Positions 49,819 to 60,309 of a stretch of DNA of 64,000 bases are shown one piece after another. Below the pieces are notes generated by a model that was given only the letters and a program-made list of their open reading frames with translations, ran no database searches and was not told the DNA's origin. The translations under genes and the position numbers were made by a program. The first letter of the stretch is position 1; each line of letters starts with the position of its first letter. The DNA comes from Delphinapterus leucas (taxonomy: Eukaryota; Chordata; Mammalia; Artiodactyla; Monodontidae). The DNA is taken from contig NW_022098008.1 in NCBI RefSeq assembly GCF_002288925.2, positions 6,347,972 through 6,411,971 on the forward strand, read 5' to 3'.

Positions 49819-50405
49819 GTAATTTAGTCTGTTCTGTTGTTATCCACCATGTCTGTCGTCTTGGGAACCATGCATAAGTATATAATAAGGATAATATATT
49901 AAAACAGAGGGAAGAAAGGAAACTTTGTAATTTAGTTAAACTTTTTATTGGGGAAATACTAATTCGTTTCTGCATTAACTGTGAACCATAAAAATTGTGA
50001 AATAGTATGAAGGTTATTGCCATTTGGGAAAATAGGTGATCACAGCGACCAACAGGGCAGTGCGGCCACCTGATGGGAGGGGTGGCAGGGGTGCCCTTCT
50101 CCTTGGTATAACCCAGACCAGATGTGACCACCTGCCTTCCGCTCCCCAGGGGCTGAACTTGGAGGATGAGTGAAGGGGCCAACTGCGGAGAGGAAGAGAT
50201 GAAATGGAGTGAGGTGAAATGACAGTACTAGATCAGACTAGCATGGGATTCAGATATCTGGAAATGACTGGAAGGCTCTGGAATCCACCCAAGGGGGAGA
50301 ATTCCAAGATCTGACAAGTTAAAAGCAGTGGTGACTGCGCACACCTGCTTGGGTCACAGCACCAGCACCTAAAATGAGAGACTCACTCTCTGAAGGAGAA
50401 GGATA

Positions 50406-50434
50406 TGTGTGTGTGTGTGTGTGTGTGTGCGCGC
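50406..50434 (+). repeat. (GT)n/(GC)n microsatellite
   Basis: About twelve GT units ending in GCGCGC, an alternating purine-pyrimidine tract that could adopt Z-DNA. Confidence 0.92.
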
Positions 50435-53400
50435 ACGTGCCTGTGTGTCTATGTGGAACTTTCTGTTTTCCTCGCCCTCAAAAAGCAGTGGTTCCACATT
50501 TCACCCCAGCTTTTTTGTCTTCTGGAAGATAAATTCCTGCCAAATGGCAAGTTTGTATGAAAATCACTGGACACAGCTAACAGGCTTTATCGGTTTTTTG
50601 TCCTCTTCAGAGAATTCCCTGAGCCCCTGTTCTGCACCTCAGCTTGGCGGAAATCCTCAAATAACCCTGCCTCCCAAAAGTACGATGGACCCTGGAGCCC
50701 ATTGTTAACCTCTGCAGGGAGCTGTCAGCTCCAGCATCACCTAGAAGGGGCTTTTCGTGAAACCCCTGCAGAGCTCGCTTGCTTTCAGTGTGACTCTACC
50801 TCATTCCTCCTAGAGGATCCTGTCTCTGTGGCCTTTCTCAGGCAGAGCTTGACCTTTAGATGGAAGGTGACACACGTGACTTCTACATGTTCACCTTGCA
50901 GTCAGAATATGAGTCAGCAGTTGCTGAAAAGTTAGCAACCATCCAACAAAGAGAAGAGAGAGAGAAGAAAAGAGGAGTGTGGAGGAGGAGAGGAAGTATC
51001 CCAGGCCTTCCCGGCCAAATTGGCCACTGCCAAGGAAAAATAGAGCCGGCTGTTCTCTCGGGATCCGCCCCAGACCAAGCTCTCAGCAAAAACGGGGCTC
51101 CTCTGACTAGGGCTTTCTGTCTGTACATGGCTGGCCGCTCCCCGTGCCCAGGGATGCTCCAGCGATCCTGGGCAGCCCGGGTCTTCTGCTTGGTGGGGAG
51201 AAAGGCAGGCTCCTACCAGGAACACATTCGCCCACCCGTGGGCCAACCTAGGCCTCCACCGCACACCAGGAATGTTCGGAAGATGGATGGTAGTTCCACA
51301 TGCTTCCCGACTCTCCAAGCACTTTTCGAGCACTTAGGATAAGTATCAAAAGTAATCTGAGAGAGGCCGGTCAGGGGAACGTGCCCTCCCGGAGACCATA
51401 AATCCCCTACAGGTCAATGTTGACAATGATCACGTGTGTCTCTAAGAGGAAACTGGGCCTCATAAAAGTCCGTGTGACTTAGTGCCGTGCAGCCACCTGG
51501 ACCGTCTCTGTGCGCTTTCTCTGAGCCCGGGGAGGGAACAAGACAGGTTTCAGCCCGTCCAGAGTGAGGGATGTCTTCCGCAGGCCTGTGTGTTCACTCA
51601 GCTCAGCGGCTGGAGGGTCTGCATCTGGGTAGGTTTTCTTCTCCGGAGGGCAGAGCTCACCCCAGCTCCACTAGCCTCTCATTTCCATTTATGTGTGAAA
51701 AACCCAGTAGTGAGATGCCAGGAAGAATTGAAAATGATGCTGAGAATATTTAAAACTTCCCCTGGGCCTGAAGAACAAGTTCTTTTTATTCAAGATGATT
51801 TACACTCCCACCATGCTTCCTGTGCCCCCAAGAACAGCATAGGAAGCCCCTCGTCCCCCAGCCAGGCTTGCCCTGGACTTGGAGGAATCGTAGCTGGAGT
51901 TCATTAGGTTGATGGCTCTCTGAATGTCACGATAACTGTGCGGTTGGCTATACAGATTCCAATGGCCAGCTCAGAAATGCCAAGGGTGTGCTGCCCAGCA
52001 CCAGCCTCAACTGCAAAATTACCCTGCAAGGCTCCAAACGATGTGTTTGCTCCCTGCGTGGAAGACCGGAAGCCAAGTGTCTGTAGCAATCTCTAATTCT
52101 GATTGCCCCTAAGAACTCTAATATTTGTCATCTGATTTTCTTGACTATGTCCATAGTTTTTCAGTTCTTATCTAATGTTCCCGAGCTACAACCTATCCTC
52201 CTTCTCCGGGACTTGGGCCCAGCCAGGGGAGGGCAGGACGTGAGCATCTGGCCTTTGCATCCCCCTTTTCCTTCCTGCTCTGCTCAGAAAGACCCACACT
52301 TTGGCCCCTTTGCTAGGGGCCAGCCACTGGGTCACACTGCAGAAGACAGATTGATTTTTCTAGCTCTTTCCCACAGCCTGCCCTTGAGATCGTCACAACA
52401 CACACTTCAGCCTTACTTCTGGGTCCCCCTGGATGCTGTCCTGGGTTCTAGAAGCCCAGCCCTCCTGTGGTTTTGATGTGCTGCCACCTCTGCCCCATGG
52501 CAGTGTCCATCCTCCAGGCCTCTCTCAGCCGCCAAGGGGCTGGCTCATTGCCACTGCTGCTGCCCCAACACCACACGGCCCCCCGACGGTGTCCACACCA
52601 GAACCAAAATTGTGGTGTGGCATGCCCAGCACACGTGTGTCACGCCCAGCACATGTGCGTCACCCACATACCCAAGGTGGCCGGGCCCTACAGGTGGCAT
52701 GGCCGTTTCCTCTGATGAAGTGGGATGAAATCCCTCCTCCTCGCCTGCTGTTTCACATGGTTCCAGAGCAGTGTTACCAGGGATTTCTGGGAAAATAGCT
52801 CCCTCCCTCTCTGCTCAGGTCCCAGATACCTCCTGGGGGGCCTGGCTGGGGGACCACGTTCCTGATGGGTGGTCCCTCACCTCAGAATCTGAGGTCTTGT
52901 TTGTAGCCCAGTCGGTGCACCTCACACATTCTCTGCTTGAGAGGATGCCTTTTGCAGGAGGTTCCTCTGACACGCAAGCATCAGACCCCTGCCCTCGGTC
53001 CTAGGTGTGGTCTCTCTCGAGAGCACGGCGCATGCTCAAGCTGAAGACAGTACAACTCACCTCCCCTCCCCTCGGAGAGAGGATCCGTCCTACCCAGCAG
53101 GTTTCCCTGCCCACTGACCCAGCAGGACCAGGGCGTAGTGCAGAGATGGGGTCCTCACCTCGTGGTGCAGTGGCAGGAAATCAGGAGTCCTGTCACATTG
53201 ACAGACTGCCCCGGAGGGGTCACTCCTTTCAGCATCCCGAGTCAATCCAATGAGGTGGGGAAACTTTCCAGACCTGACGCAGAGCATCCTGTCCGCCCTT
53301 AGGCTGGTGCGAATTCCTAAGGTTCTTTCAGTTTTAGGTCATTTTATTCATGTGTATTAAACCTGAAACACGTGGCCATTTGCAGAGTCGACTGTGCTGC

Positions 53401-53679
53401 TTCTCGTGTGTTTTCTCTTATCTATATTAAAATCTATCATTAACATTTATTATTTTAGGAAATGACATTAATAACAATTTATAAACATCATCCAAAATCC
53501 CACCACTTCAACATAGGTTTACTTCCTTTTTTCCAGGTCTCTTACATGTGAAAGCATAATCTTCATGTGGTTAAAATCATGGCACGGATCCAGGGTTAAT
53601 TCTTTTTTTGGGGGCTGAAATAGTTCGACATGATTTCATCGTCTGATCCGTGACATTGATCATGATAGCGTCGTAGTTT

Positions 53680-53862
53680 TTTTTTTGTTTTTGTTTTCTT
53701 CAGGACACCATAAATTTGAATTTTATTTTAAAATCATTATAATTAAACATGTCATTATTTTTCAGTTCTATAAATTGTAACTGATGTCTGTAACTAATAA
53801 CAGTAGTCAATAGTCATTTTTAAATAAATGTTTACTGCACGTTTGGCCCAAGTTTAACTCTC
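53680..53862 (-). mobile_element. A-tailed 3' partner of a U6 chimeric retrocopy
   Basis: On the minus strand this 183-bp stretch directly follows the U6 3' end. It contains AATAAAATTC about 25 bases before the GTCCTGAAGAAAAC region and ends in an A-rich tail, seen as TTTTTTTTTGTTTTTG on the + strand near 53680-53695. That is the layout of a retrotransposed transcript 3' end. I do not recognise the source transcript. GATAGCGTCGTAGTTT before it (53664-53679) and GATGGCATCGTAGTTT after U6 (53970-53985) agree at 14 of 16 positions and bracket the whole unit. Confidence 0.7.
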
Positions 53863-53912
53863 AAAAATATGGAACGCTTCATGAATTTGTGTGGCATACT
53901 TGCGCAGGGGCC

Positions 53913-53957
<45 letters not shown>

Positions 53958-53969
53958 TGAAGCAAGCAC
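53863..53969 (-). pseudogene. RNU6 pseudogene: U6 snRNA retrocopy (full-length, 5' part of a chimera)
   Basis: On the minus strand it begins GTGCTTGCTTCAGCAGCACA and continues through TATACTAAAATTGGAACGAT, the conserved ACAGAGAAGATTAGCATGGC and CCTGCGCAAG to the 3' end GCGTTCCATATTTTT. The length of 107 nt equals that of U6. It differs from U6 at a few bases, including TATGCCACACAAATTCATGA in place of the usual GATGACACGCAAATTCGTGA. I see no U6-type promoter (TATA box near -30 and PSE) just upstream at 53970-54040, so it is probably not transcribed on its own. Confidence 0.93.
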
Positions 53970-54237
53970 GATGGCATCGTAGTTTACTTAACCCTGGAGC
54001 TTACTTGAATCTTAGGTTGTTCCCAGTTTTTAACTTTCACAGCACTGAATTAAACATTGTCCTTAGAAAGCTCTTCCTCTCATGGATTATTCTCTCATCT
54101 GATTTCTCAGGAGTAGGATGAATGGGTCAAAGAGCATGAACATTTGGGGGCTCTTTATTCTTGTAGTCAAATGCCCTTTGAAAGGGTTGTGTCCACATCG
54201 GCCCTAAGCACTTCTTCCTCTGTCACTGTGCTTCCAG

Positions 54238-54390
54238 GTTACTGAGGAGACGAGCCTCATTCTGCAGACCCTGGGATACACGTGCACATGTCGAGGAATA
54301 ATCAACGTGAAAGGAAAGGGGGACCTGAAGACATACTTTGTGAACACAGAGATGTCACGGTCCCTTTCCCAGAGCAACCTGGCATCCTGA
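54238..54390 (+). CDS. ADCY2: adenylyl cyclase type 2, last coding exon
   Basis: An exon of 153 bases in phase 0 (50 codons and a TGA at 54388-54390), reading VTEETSLILQTLGYTCTCRG, then IINVKGKGDLKTYFVNTEMS and RSLSQSNLAS. The first lysine of 'NVKGKG' corresponds to rat Lys1065, which contacts the ATP phosphates, and 'KGDLKTYF' is the strongly conserved last beta hairpin of the C2 fold. The acceptor is GTGCTTCCAG|GTT. With the other six exons it completes about 296 residues and all C2 active-site positions. The C-terminus here is SNLAS; I recall SNVAS in human, which would be a conservative change. Confidence 0.98.
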   Translation, partial: VTEETSLILQTLGYTCTCRGIINVKGKGDLKTYFVNTEMSRSLSQSNLAS

Positions 54391-54693
54391 AGCGTCGCCT
54401 CGGTTTTGGCAAGAAGACTGTATTTTCAGGAAGATAACAATGCACTTTCTGACTGCCACTTTTGTCCCTCGTTTGTGATGTGTGTGCTCTGTTCTGTCCT
54501 CTGGAGCCTCTGTAGACTCATTCCTGTGACCCGGTGGCCTGCCGTTTGGTGTCTGATGTGTGCCAAGATCGCCCTGCCATTTGCACCGTGCTTACTCCTG
54601 AGCAGAAGGGAAAGGAGTGCGCATTACAGCCGAAAAGCCTTCAGAGAAACTGACAGAGATGAGAGAGGCAAAACAGACAAAAATTCTTAAGGC

Positions 54694-54699
54694 AATAAA
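54694..54699 (+). terminator. candidate proximal poly(A) signal of ADCY2
   Basis: AATAAA 304 bases after the stop, followed within 30 bases by GGGGGTGTATATTATC, a plausible G/U-rich downstream element. Confidence 0.35.
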
Positions 54700-55039
54700 A
54701 CTAGGGGGTGTATATTATCTTCCGGTGCATGTTCTTTTTTGGAAAAATATGGTAGCTCGCCAACCGCATCTGCTAGTCTGATACTAAAACACACAGTATG
54801 TGTGACTAAGTTGATTTTGTCACCCCCCATGGAATCCGACTGTGTTCACCCACGTGTCTCATTGCAGTGACTGTCCACGGGCCCAGCTGGGATCCATGGC
54901 TCCGTCACCTTGCTCTGTCGTGTCTCGTGCCAGCAGCACGTCACCATCCATCACCAGAATTAGTTCTTACAACCTAGGACTAGTTTTGTACCAAACACGT
55001 CTGATGTTTTGATGCCATTGTCTTTTGTAAGGTTAATTC

Positions 55040-55045
55040 ATTAAA
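55040..55045 (+). terminator. candidate middle poly(A) signal of ADCY2
   Basis: ATTAAA with upstream TTTTGTAAGG and downstream TTTTATGTACTTTGGTTG, a layout typical of real cleavage sites. Confidence 0.4.
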
Positions 55046-55540
55046 AGTTTTATGTACTTTGGTTGATAGTCTGTATCTTTCCCGCCCCTGCCCCCTCTTC
55101 TTCTTTCTCCTGCGGTTTGCTCCAGAACTGAGTTGGTTTTCCACTGATTCTCCCATGGGCAGTTGTTTCAGAAGCAGAGATTGAACTCTCCTTGGGTAAA
55201 TCAGATCGGGACAAAGTTTGTGATGTCGATCATTGATTACGCAACTCCCTGGAAAGAAAGACAGTATGCTTCACTGTGTCACGTGGTGGTCTGTTTTCAC
55301 TTTGGCATCTCTAGGGAATATTTGCAGGGAAAAATATTTTACTAGTAAAAAGATTCTCTACTAGCAGCGGCACGCACTCCATCCACATAATCTGATCTAC
55401 TGTAATACGTCGGTAGAGCTATGAGGCACCGAATAATTGGGAACTAGGTACATCAGCTTCACAATAGTCTGAACTACCGAGAGAAGCCACCAAAGCCCCA
55501 CGAGCTGCCTGTTATGTCTGAGGAGACTTAAGAAGGCAGA

Positions 55541-55745
55541 GGGACTTCCCTGGTGGTCCAGGGGTTAGGACTTCGCCTTCCAATGCAGGGGATGCGGGTT
55601 CGATCCCTGGTCGGAGAACTAAGACCTCGCGGCCAAAAAACCAAAACATAAAACAGAAGCAATATTGTAGCAAATTCAATAAAGACTTTAAAAATGGTCC
55701 ACATCAAAAAAAAAAAAAAAAAACCTTAAAAAAAAAAAAAAAAAG
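55541..55745 (+). mobile_element. CHR-type SINE with extended tail, inside the 3'UTR
   Basis: It reads GGGACTTCCCTGGTGGTCCA, GGGTTCGATCCCTGGTCGGA, then CGCGGCCAAAAAACCAAAAC and the specific 'gcaatattgtagcaaattca' extension, with two A-runs. An AATAAA lies at 55678-55683. The flanking AGAGGG pair is a weak target-duplication candidate. Confidence 0.93.
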
Positions 55746-55974
55746 AGGGCCCAAAGCCAACCTCGATGCATTTTTGAAGAGAGAAGACCTGGAAAACTGT
55801 GTTCTTGTAAATCCAACTCAAGAGTTTTGGTTTCTTTCTTCCCCTAAAGAAATCATACTTTGCCAAAGGGTGAAAAATAGGTCATGCATAATCAAACGTT
55901 TAAGAGCAAAGCCGCAAATGCCAGCCTGGTTGGGCACACCATACATCTGTAAGAAGTCGAGGACCCCAGTGATA

Positions 55975-56120
55975 CATTAGGAAGCGGCTGGGAACTCGGA
56001 CTTGAAGCAGGAGCCCTCCGTTTAATCCCTGACTCAGGTTTTTTTTTTACTAGCTGTGAGACTTTGAACACATTTTTCAGTTTCTCTTAGGACTTTTTTC
56101 CTCATTGGTAGCTCATGGGC
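55975..56120 (+). repeat. MIR SINE fossil
   Basis: 'ggaactcggacttgaagcag', 'actagctgtgagactttgaa' and 'tcagtttctcttaggacttt' is diverged forward MIR. Confidence 0.5.
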
Positions 56121-56754
56121 TCAGATCTGATTAAAAGAGCTAATGACCGTGAGAGAGGCTGGCAGGTACCCAGGCCTTGCTCCAGCTTGTTGGACCCAGT
56201 GCATTGCAGGATCAACATGGCCACCCTGCCAGGGCTTTGGCTCATACTGGGTAAAAAGAGCTTATCGAAATTAATAACCAGCCTTCATCATCAAAGTGGG
56301 AATACAGCATGACTTGTCCAACTGTCTGCCCCAGTCAGAAAGTTTTTGATCCTATAATTGCCACTCAGCATTGACCTTTATACATCTAATTCTCCGAAAA
56401 GGTGACTGAGAGAAGAAAAATAGTATAAGGGCATTTCTCTTCACTGTAACCAAAATCTGGACTAGGATGCCCTAGGTTTCAGGGACTTCGAACTGCCCCT
56501 GTGGGTTCTTCCTCCCTTGGAGCCTACAGCATCCATCCTGGGGCTCTTTTTGTCACCTGCCCTTAACGGTAGACACCTGCAGATGGGTGATTCACCCAGT
56601 GCCCTTAACTGTGCCCCTCAGCCCCTGCCCCAGATGCAGAAGGAGAACTGTTTTTCCCCAAAGCTGTATCTCCAGCCTTATCAAACAATAGGTTTTTTAA
56701 AACAAGCAGAGTCATTATCAAAGTCCACCTCGCAAAGGGCTGTGCATACATGTG

Positions 56755-56940
56755 TCTCTCAAAGTGAGGTTCCCAACCAGCAGTATCAGCATCACCTGGG
56801 AACCTGTTAGAAATGTACATTTTTCAGGCCCCAATGCAGACCTGCCAACTCAGAAATCCTGGTGGGGGCCCAGCACGCTCCCTGTACTTTGCAGAGCAAG
56901 TCCTCCACGTGATTCCGATCCCCAATCAAGCCTGAGGCCC
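56755..56940 (+). repeat. MER5-like hAT DNA transposon fossil
   Basis: 'tctctcaaagtgaggttccc', 'agcatcacctgggaacctgt', 'tagaaatgtacatttttcag' and 'cacgtgattccgatccccaa' follow the MER5 consensus closely. Confidence 0.75.
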
Positions 56941-57075
56941 CCAGCATTTTACAACAGAGGAACCAGGTGCAGAGAGGTTCAGGGGCTTGTCCGAAGTTTC
57001 CCAGTTGATCAGTGACTAAGACGAGACTAGAAGGGAAAACTGCCTGTTTCCTGAATCTGAACGTGTGACTTGTGG
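56940..57075 (-). repeat. MIR SINE fossil
   Basis: 'attttacaacagaggaacca', 'gcagagaggttcaggggctt' and 'gtccgaagtttcccagttga' is diverged reverse MIR. Confidence 0.55.
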
Positions 57076-57539
57076 TCAAGGCTCCCTAAGTTCAGGCAAC
57101 TACGGACATTGCTGTGAGCAAATCATGCAAATGAGAGGATTCATCAGCCATGTCCATCATGGCTGCAGCATTGATAACACGTAAGAATCTTGCCTCAAAA
57201 CCCTCCTTAACCTCTCAGTCTTGTAGGAAGCCTCCCTCTCATGAAAAACACTGTGAGTCCAGTCCCCTTAACACTGCAGTATTTTTAATACATCTGTTTA
57301 GAAAAGTCTACATTGTCATGACTCTTCCACGTTATTCTTTTTCCCAGCTCAGTGTGCTTTCCTAAAGACAGCAACACTCTGCTTTTGAAAAAACACTGAC
57401 AAATGGAAATTTAATAAATCAAAACAAATTCTTTTAATGTACGTTTTTCTTTGATAAGATGACTAATGGGCATTCACTGATTGGCTTTAAGGTGTAAAAG
57501 TCAAGATGCTGAAAGAAATATAATTTTCCTTTGCTTCCT

Positions 57540-57545
57540 AATAAA
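57540..57545 (+). terminator. candidate distal poly(A) signal of ADCY2
   Basis: AATAAA in CCTAATAAACATGAG, 3.15 kb after the stop, followed by TGCTTTTGAAAGCTTG. Another AATAAA is at 57413-57418. The choice cannot be made from sequence alone. Confidence 0.35.
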
Positions 57546-57689
57546 CATGAGTGCTTTTGAAAGCTTGCCCAATTAAAGCCCTGCTTTTTAAAAGTAGTAG
57601 AAGGTTAAGGGAGTAGAATCTGACTTGAAGTAACTGAAAATAATCTGACATTAATTTATCGCAACTACTTTCAGATGAAGGCATTTCTT

Positions 57690-58007
57690 TTTTTTTATTT
57701 ATTTATTTTTGGCTGTGTTGGGTCTTCATTGCTGCACACGGGCTTTCTCTAGTTGTGGTGAGCAGGGGCTTCTCATTGCGGTGGCTTCTCTTGTTGCAGA
57801 GCACGGGCCTAGATGCATGGGCTTCAGTAGTTGCGTCACACAGGCTCAGTAGTTGTGGCTTGCGGGCTCTAGAGCGCAGGCTCAGTAGTTGCGGTGCACG
57901 GGCTTAGTTGCTCCGTGGCATGTGGGATCTTCCCGGACCAGGGCTCAAACCCGTGTCCCCTGAACTGGCAGGCAGATTCTTAACCACTGGGCCACCAGGG
58001 AAGCCCC
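57690..58007 (-). mobile_element. CHR-family SINE, long (about 318 bp) form
   Basis: The minus strand starts GGGGCTTCCCTGGTGGCCCA and contains internal near-repeats of 'gcaactactgagcctg'. A T-rich tail lies at 57690-57710. The 13-bp duplication GAAGGCATTTCTT at 57677-57689 and 58008-58020 is perfect. Confidence 0.94.
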
Positions 58008-58589
58008 GAAGGCATTTCTTAGAGATGGCTTGTCTTTCTTGGTAATCAAGACTGAAGAAAGAATAATTTATAAAAATTTCCATCACCCAAACTTTATATA
58101 TTTTCTCTCATGTTACTATAAACGTGCTTAATGCACCCAAAGGCATTCCAAATAAACTGCTATTTGTTTGAAAAAACATAGGAGACACCGACAGTGAAAA
58201 AACATTTTCAAAAGTATAAGGAAGTATTTAAGAATCATTCAGCCTTGAAATTGCCAGGAACGCAGTGTCGTAAGTCCTTAGAGAATCAAGACAATAAAAC
58301 CAGCAATGGAGGACTCAGCATTGAAATTAATTAGATCACCTGCCCATTAACTGCTAAGCTGTGGAAAATTTAATCATGATAGGTGAGGGATGATTTCTTG
58401 CAAGAAATCCATTCATTAAAAACACAGCCAATAGCTTAATGCTGGAATAACTTTCAAATCGCCTCCAAACTAAACATTTCTAACTTTGGTTAAAGGCAGC
58501 AGCTGCTTCCCAAAAGAAAACTGTTCGAAGTGACAGTCACAGCCCCTATCGTGCAGGTTAAGACCACACTCCAGTGGCTTATGGATTCC

Positions 58590-58740
58590 CACACAAACTC
58601 CTCGAGGCTTAGAACTGCCACTTTAGAGCTGAGGAAATGTGGGCTCAAGTAGGTGAGTCAATTTGCCCTACCCCATGCAGCTAGAAGATGCAGGAGCCAC
58701 AGTGTTACCCAAGTCGGTCGAGCGCCAAAGCCCCATCTCT
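58590..58740 (-). repeat. MIR SINE fossil
   Basis: 'ctttagagctgaggaaatgt', 'taggtgagtcaatttgccct' and 'atgcagctagaagatgcagg' is reverse-orientation MIR. Confidence 0.6.
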
Positions 58741-59368
58741 TCCTGTGACCTCTGGCTGCTTCTCCACCGAGGGATGACAGCAGCATTGCTGGCCACCGAG
58801 GCCACCCATCCTACTAGGGACTGTTGTCCTCGGTTGTCCAAAATTCTGTTATTTGTGGCTCAGGCCTGTGGCGGGGTGGGGGGAGGAATGCTGTAGACAC
58901 TAGAGTTCAGCTGTGCCGAAAGGCAATTTCATTATCTCCCCATTAGGTACTGTTTGTGCTGTGAGACGGTAGCGGTTTCCATAACCGGTAAGAAAAGGAC
59001 CTGCGCACCATTGCCACGAGTGCCTCCGCCAGGAAGACTCGCAGACTTGGAGAGGAGCGAACAAAGATCAGCCCGACCGCTGTCAAGGGGGAGCAAGGTT
59101 TTCATTGTATTCAGATGCTCATAATGGATCAGTCTCCAGCATCATTTCATCTGAAATCGGTTCGCGTGAAAACCGTCATACTAGGTAGTTGTCCATCCTC
59201 AGACTCGCAGGCCTTTGGCCAGGCTGGTCGCCAAGGAAACGTGCGGGAAGCAGCCCTGTGCGGTCCTTCCCGCGGCCCCAGCGCATCGGGGGCACATCAG
59301 GGGTCGCCCGCTGGCCCGGGAGGTCCACACAGGGACCCTGAGGCCGGCGCCAAACCGCGTCCCCCCTT

Positions 59369-59385
59369 CCCCCCCCCCCCCCCCC
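59369..59385 (+). repeat. poly-C homopolymer (17 C)
   Basis: A run of 17 C preceded by CCCCCCTT, 45 bp beyond the CFAP90 stop, giving a G-run in its transcript. Length is likely to be error-prone in assemblies. Confidence 0.9.
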
Positions 59386-59429
59386 AGTGCCATCCCTCTC
59401 GCCCGTGCCCTTCGGGCCATGCGAGGGCG

Positions 59430-59609
59430 TCAGGCCGGAGAAATGTGACCGAAGCCGGGAGCCTTGATGCTGGGGATGTCGTTCTTCCGGTAGAAGTCGG
59501 CCTTCACGTGGCCGGCGCGGCTGTGATCCCGGTTCGGGGGCTCCACAGGCTGGTGGATGCGCCGCCCATAGACAGAAGACGTCAGCACCCACACTGGCCT
59601 CTCGCGCTC
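59430..59609 (-). CDS. CFAP90: cilia and flagella associated protein 90, last exon
   Basis: On the minus strand the acceptor CCTCACCCCCAACAG is followed by an in-phase exon of 180 bases (59 codons and TGA), reading [20 protein letters not shown], then [20 protein letters not shown] and [19 protein letters not shown]. The '[12 protein letters not shown]' and '[10 protein letters not shown]' blocks are what I recognise as the C-terminus of CFAP90 (C5orf49), a small protein of ciliary doublet microtubules. The exon joins in phase to 61479-61595. It is convergent with ADCY2, with about 5 kb between the stop codons. The 196-residue frame on the plus strand (59115-59705) is an antisense shadow. Part of the reading frame upstream of 59609 is intron. 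Confidence 0.9.
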   Translation of the reverse strand, partial: ERERPVWVLTSSVYGRRIHQPVEPPNRDHSRAGHVKADFYRKNDIPSIKAPGFGHISPA

Positions 59610-59936
59610 CTGTTGGGGGTGAGGGTCAGGGAGCAGAGCGCTCTTACCTGTCCTGTCCAGCCCGCGCGCCGCGCATCTGCGCCCCACCTCCACCTGGCTT
59701 CTTAGGACCCCTCCACGCTGACGCCGGGGGAGGGGGACCTCTTTAACCAATTCACACCCTGTCCCCTCTGCTCAGGGCCTGCCGCTGTCCTCAAGTCTTT
59801 CAGAGGAAAGACCAAGGTCTCGCACGGGGCAACAGGTACCCACTGACTTCAGGGTCCTGTTCCTCCCTGTCTCCTCCCTTCTCCCCCGGCTCCTACTGCC
59901 TGTCTTCTGTCCACCTTCTTCCTTCTCCCAGATACA

Positions 59937-60174
59937 CATCTCCCCAGATCTCCCATCTCCCCAGACCTCTCATCTCCCCAGACCTCTCATCTCCCCAGAT
60001 CTCCCATCTCCCCAGACCTCTCATCTCCCCAGACCTCCCATCTTCCCAGATCTCCCATCTCCCCAGATCTCCCATCTCCCCAGACCTCCCATATCCCCAG
60101 ACCTCTCATCTCCCCAGATCTCCCATCTCCCCAGACCTCTCACCTCCCCAGATCTGCCATCTCCCCTATCCCCC
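59937..60174 (+). repeat. 17-bp minisatellite (CATCTCCCCAGACCTCY)n
   Basis: Fourteen units begin exactly every 17 bases (59937, 59954, 59971 and so on to 60158), close to CATCTCCCCAGAYCTCY. Degenerate related text continues to about 60235. It explains the 'GRWEIWGD...GEMRGL' frame on the minus strand at 59893-60075. Confidence 0.97.
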
Positions 60175-60309
60175 ATCTCCCCATGCTCCATCCCCCAGAC
60201 ACCCTCATCTCCCCAGGCCCCCCATCATGTCCCCAGCCCCCTTCATCCCTTTCATTTTCTCCATCCCCTTAAAAGGCTGTATTTCTCTGCATACCACTTA
60301 TCAATACCT

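Larger units (their letters stand above)
49819..54237 (+). other. ADCY2: ADCY2 intron
   Basis: The last intron, 4419 bases, from GTAATT to CTTCCAG. It holds a GT/GC microsatellite (50406-50434) and a U6 snRNA chimeric retrocopy (53680-53969). The GC-rich middle (50,700-53,250) gives many moderately long frames (for example 50860-51342, 51482-51907, 52433-52798) with no recognisable domain. Nothing else is assigned. Confidence 0.8.
54391..57565 (+). other. ADCY2: ADCY2 3' untranslated region (end uncertain)
   Basis: The stretch follows the ADCY2 stop. Possible polyadenylation hexamers lie at 54694-54699 (AATAAA), 55040-55045 (ATTAAA, followed by T/G-rich text), 57413-57418 and 57540-57545 (AATAAA). 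I recall a human 3'UTR of around 3 kb, which would favour one of the distal sites, but this is not shown by the sequence. The UTR includes a CHR SINE (55541-55745), two MIR pieces (55975-56120, 56940-57075) and a MER5-like piece (56755-56940). Confidence 0.55.
58021..59429. other. region between the ADCY2 and CFAP90 coding ends
   Basis: No coding exon is recognised. An MIR lies at 58590-58740. The part nearest CFAP90 (59180-59429) is GC-rich with many CpG pairs and a 17-C run at 59369-59385, and is probably CFAP90 3'UTR. No canonical AATAAA is found on the minus strand near the CFAP90 stop; an AATACA variant lies at 59106-59111 and an ATTAAA at 58369-58374. Confidence 0.6.

Noticed and set aside
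49697..50182. 161-codon minus-strand open frame overlapping an ADCY2 exon
   Set aside because: It is the reverse complement of the catalytic exon and the following intron, an antisense shadow.
53863..53969. Functional U6 snRNA gene
   Set aside because: Several base changes, target duplication, fused A-tailed sequence and absence of a visible TATA/PSE upstream all indicate a retrocopy.
59115..59705. 196-codon plus-strand open frame
   Set aside because: It is antisense to the last CFAP90 exon and its GC-rich flank, without a recognised domain; the minus-strand exon has splice sites and a known protein.
59937..60174. Regularly spaced repeats resembling a CRISPR array
   Set aside because: Units are contiguous 17-mers without spacers in a mammalian intron; this is a minisatellite.
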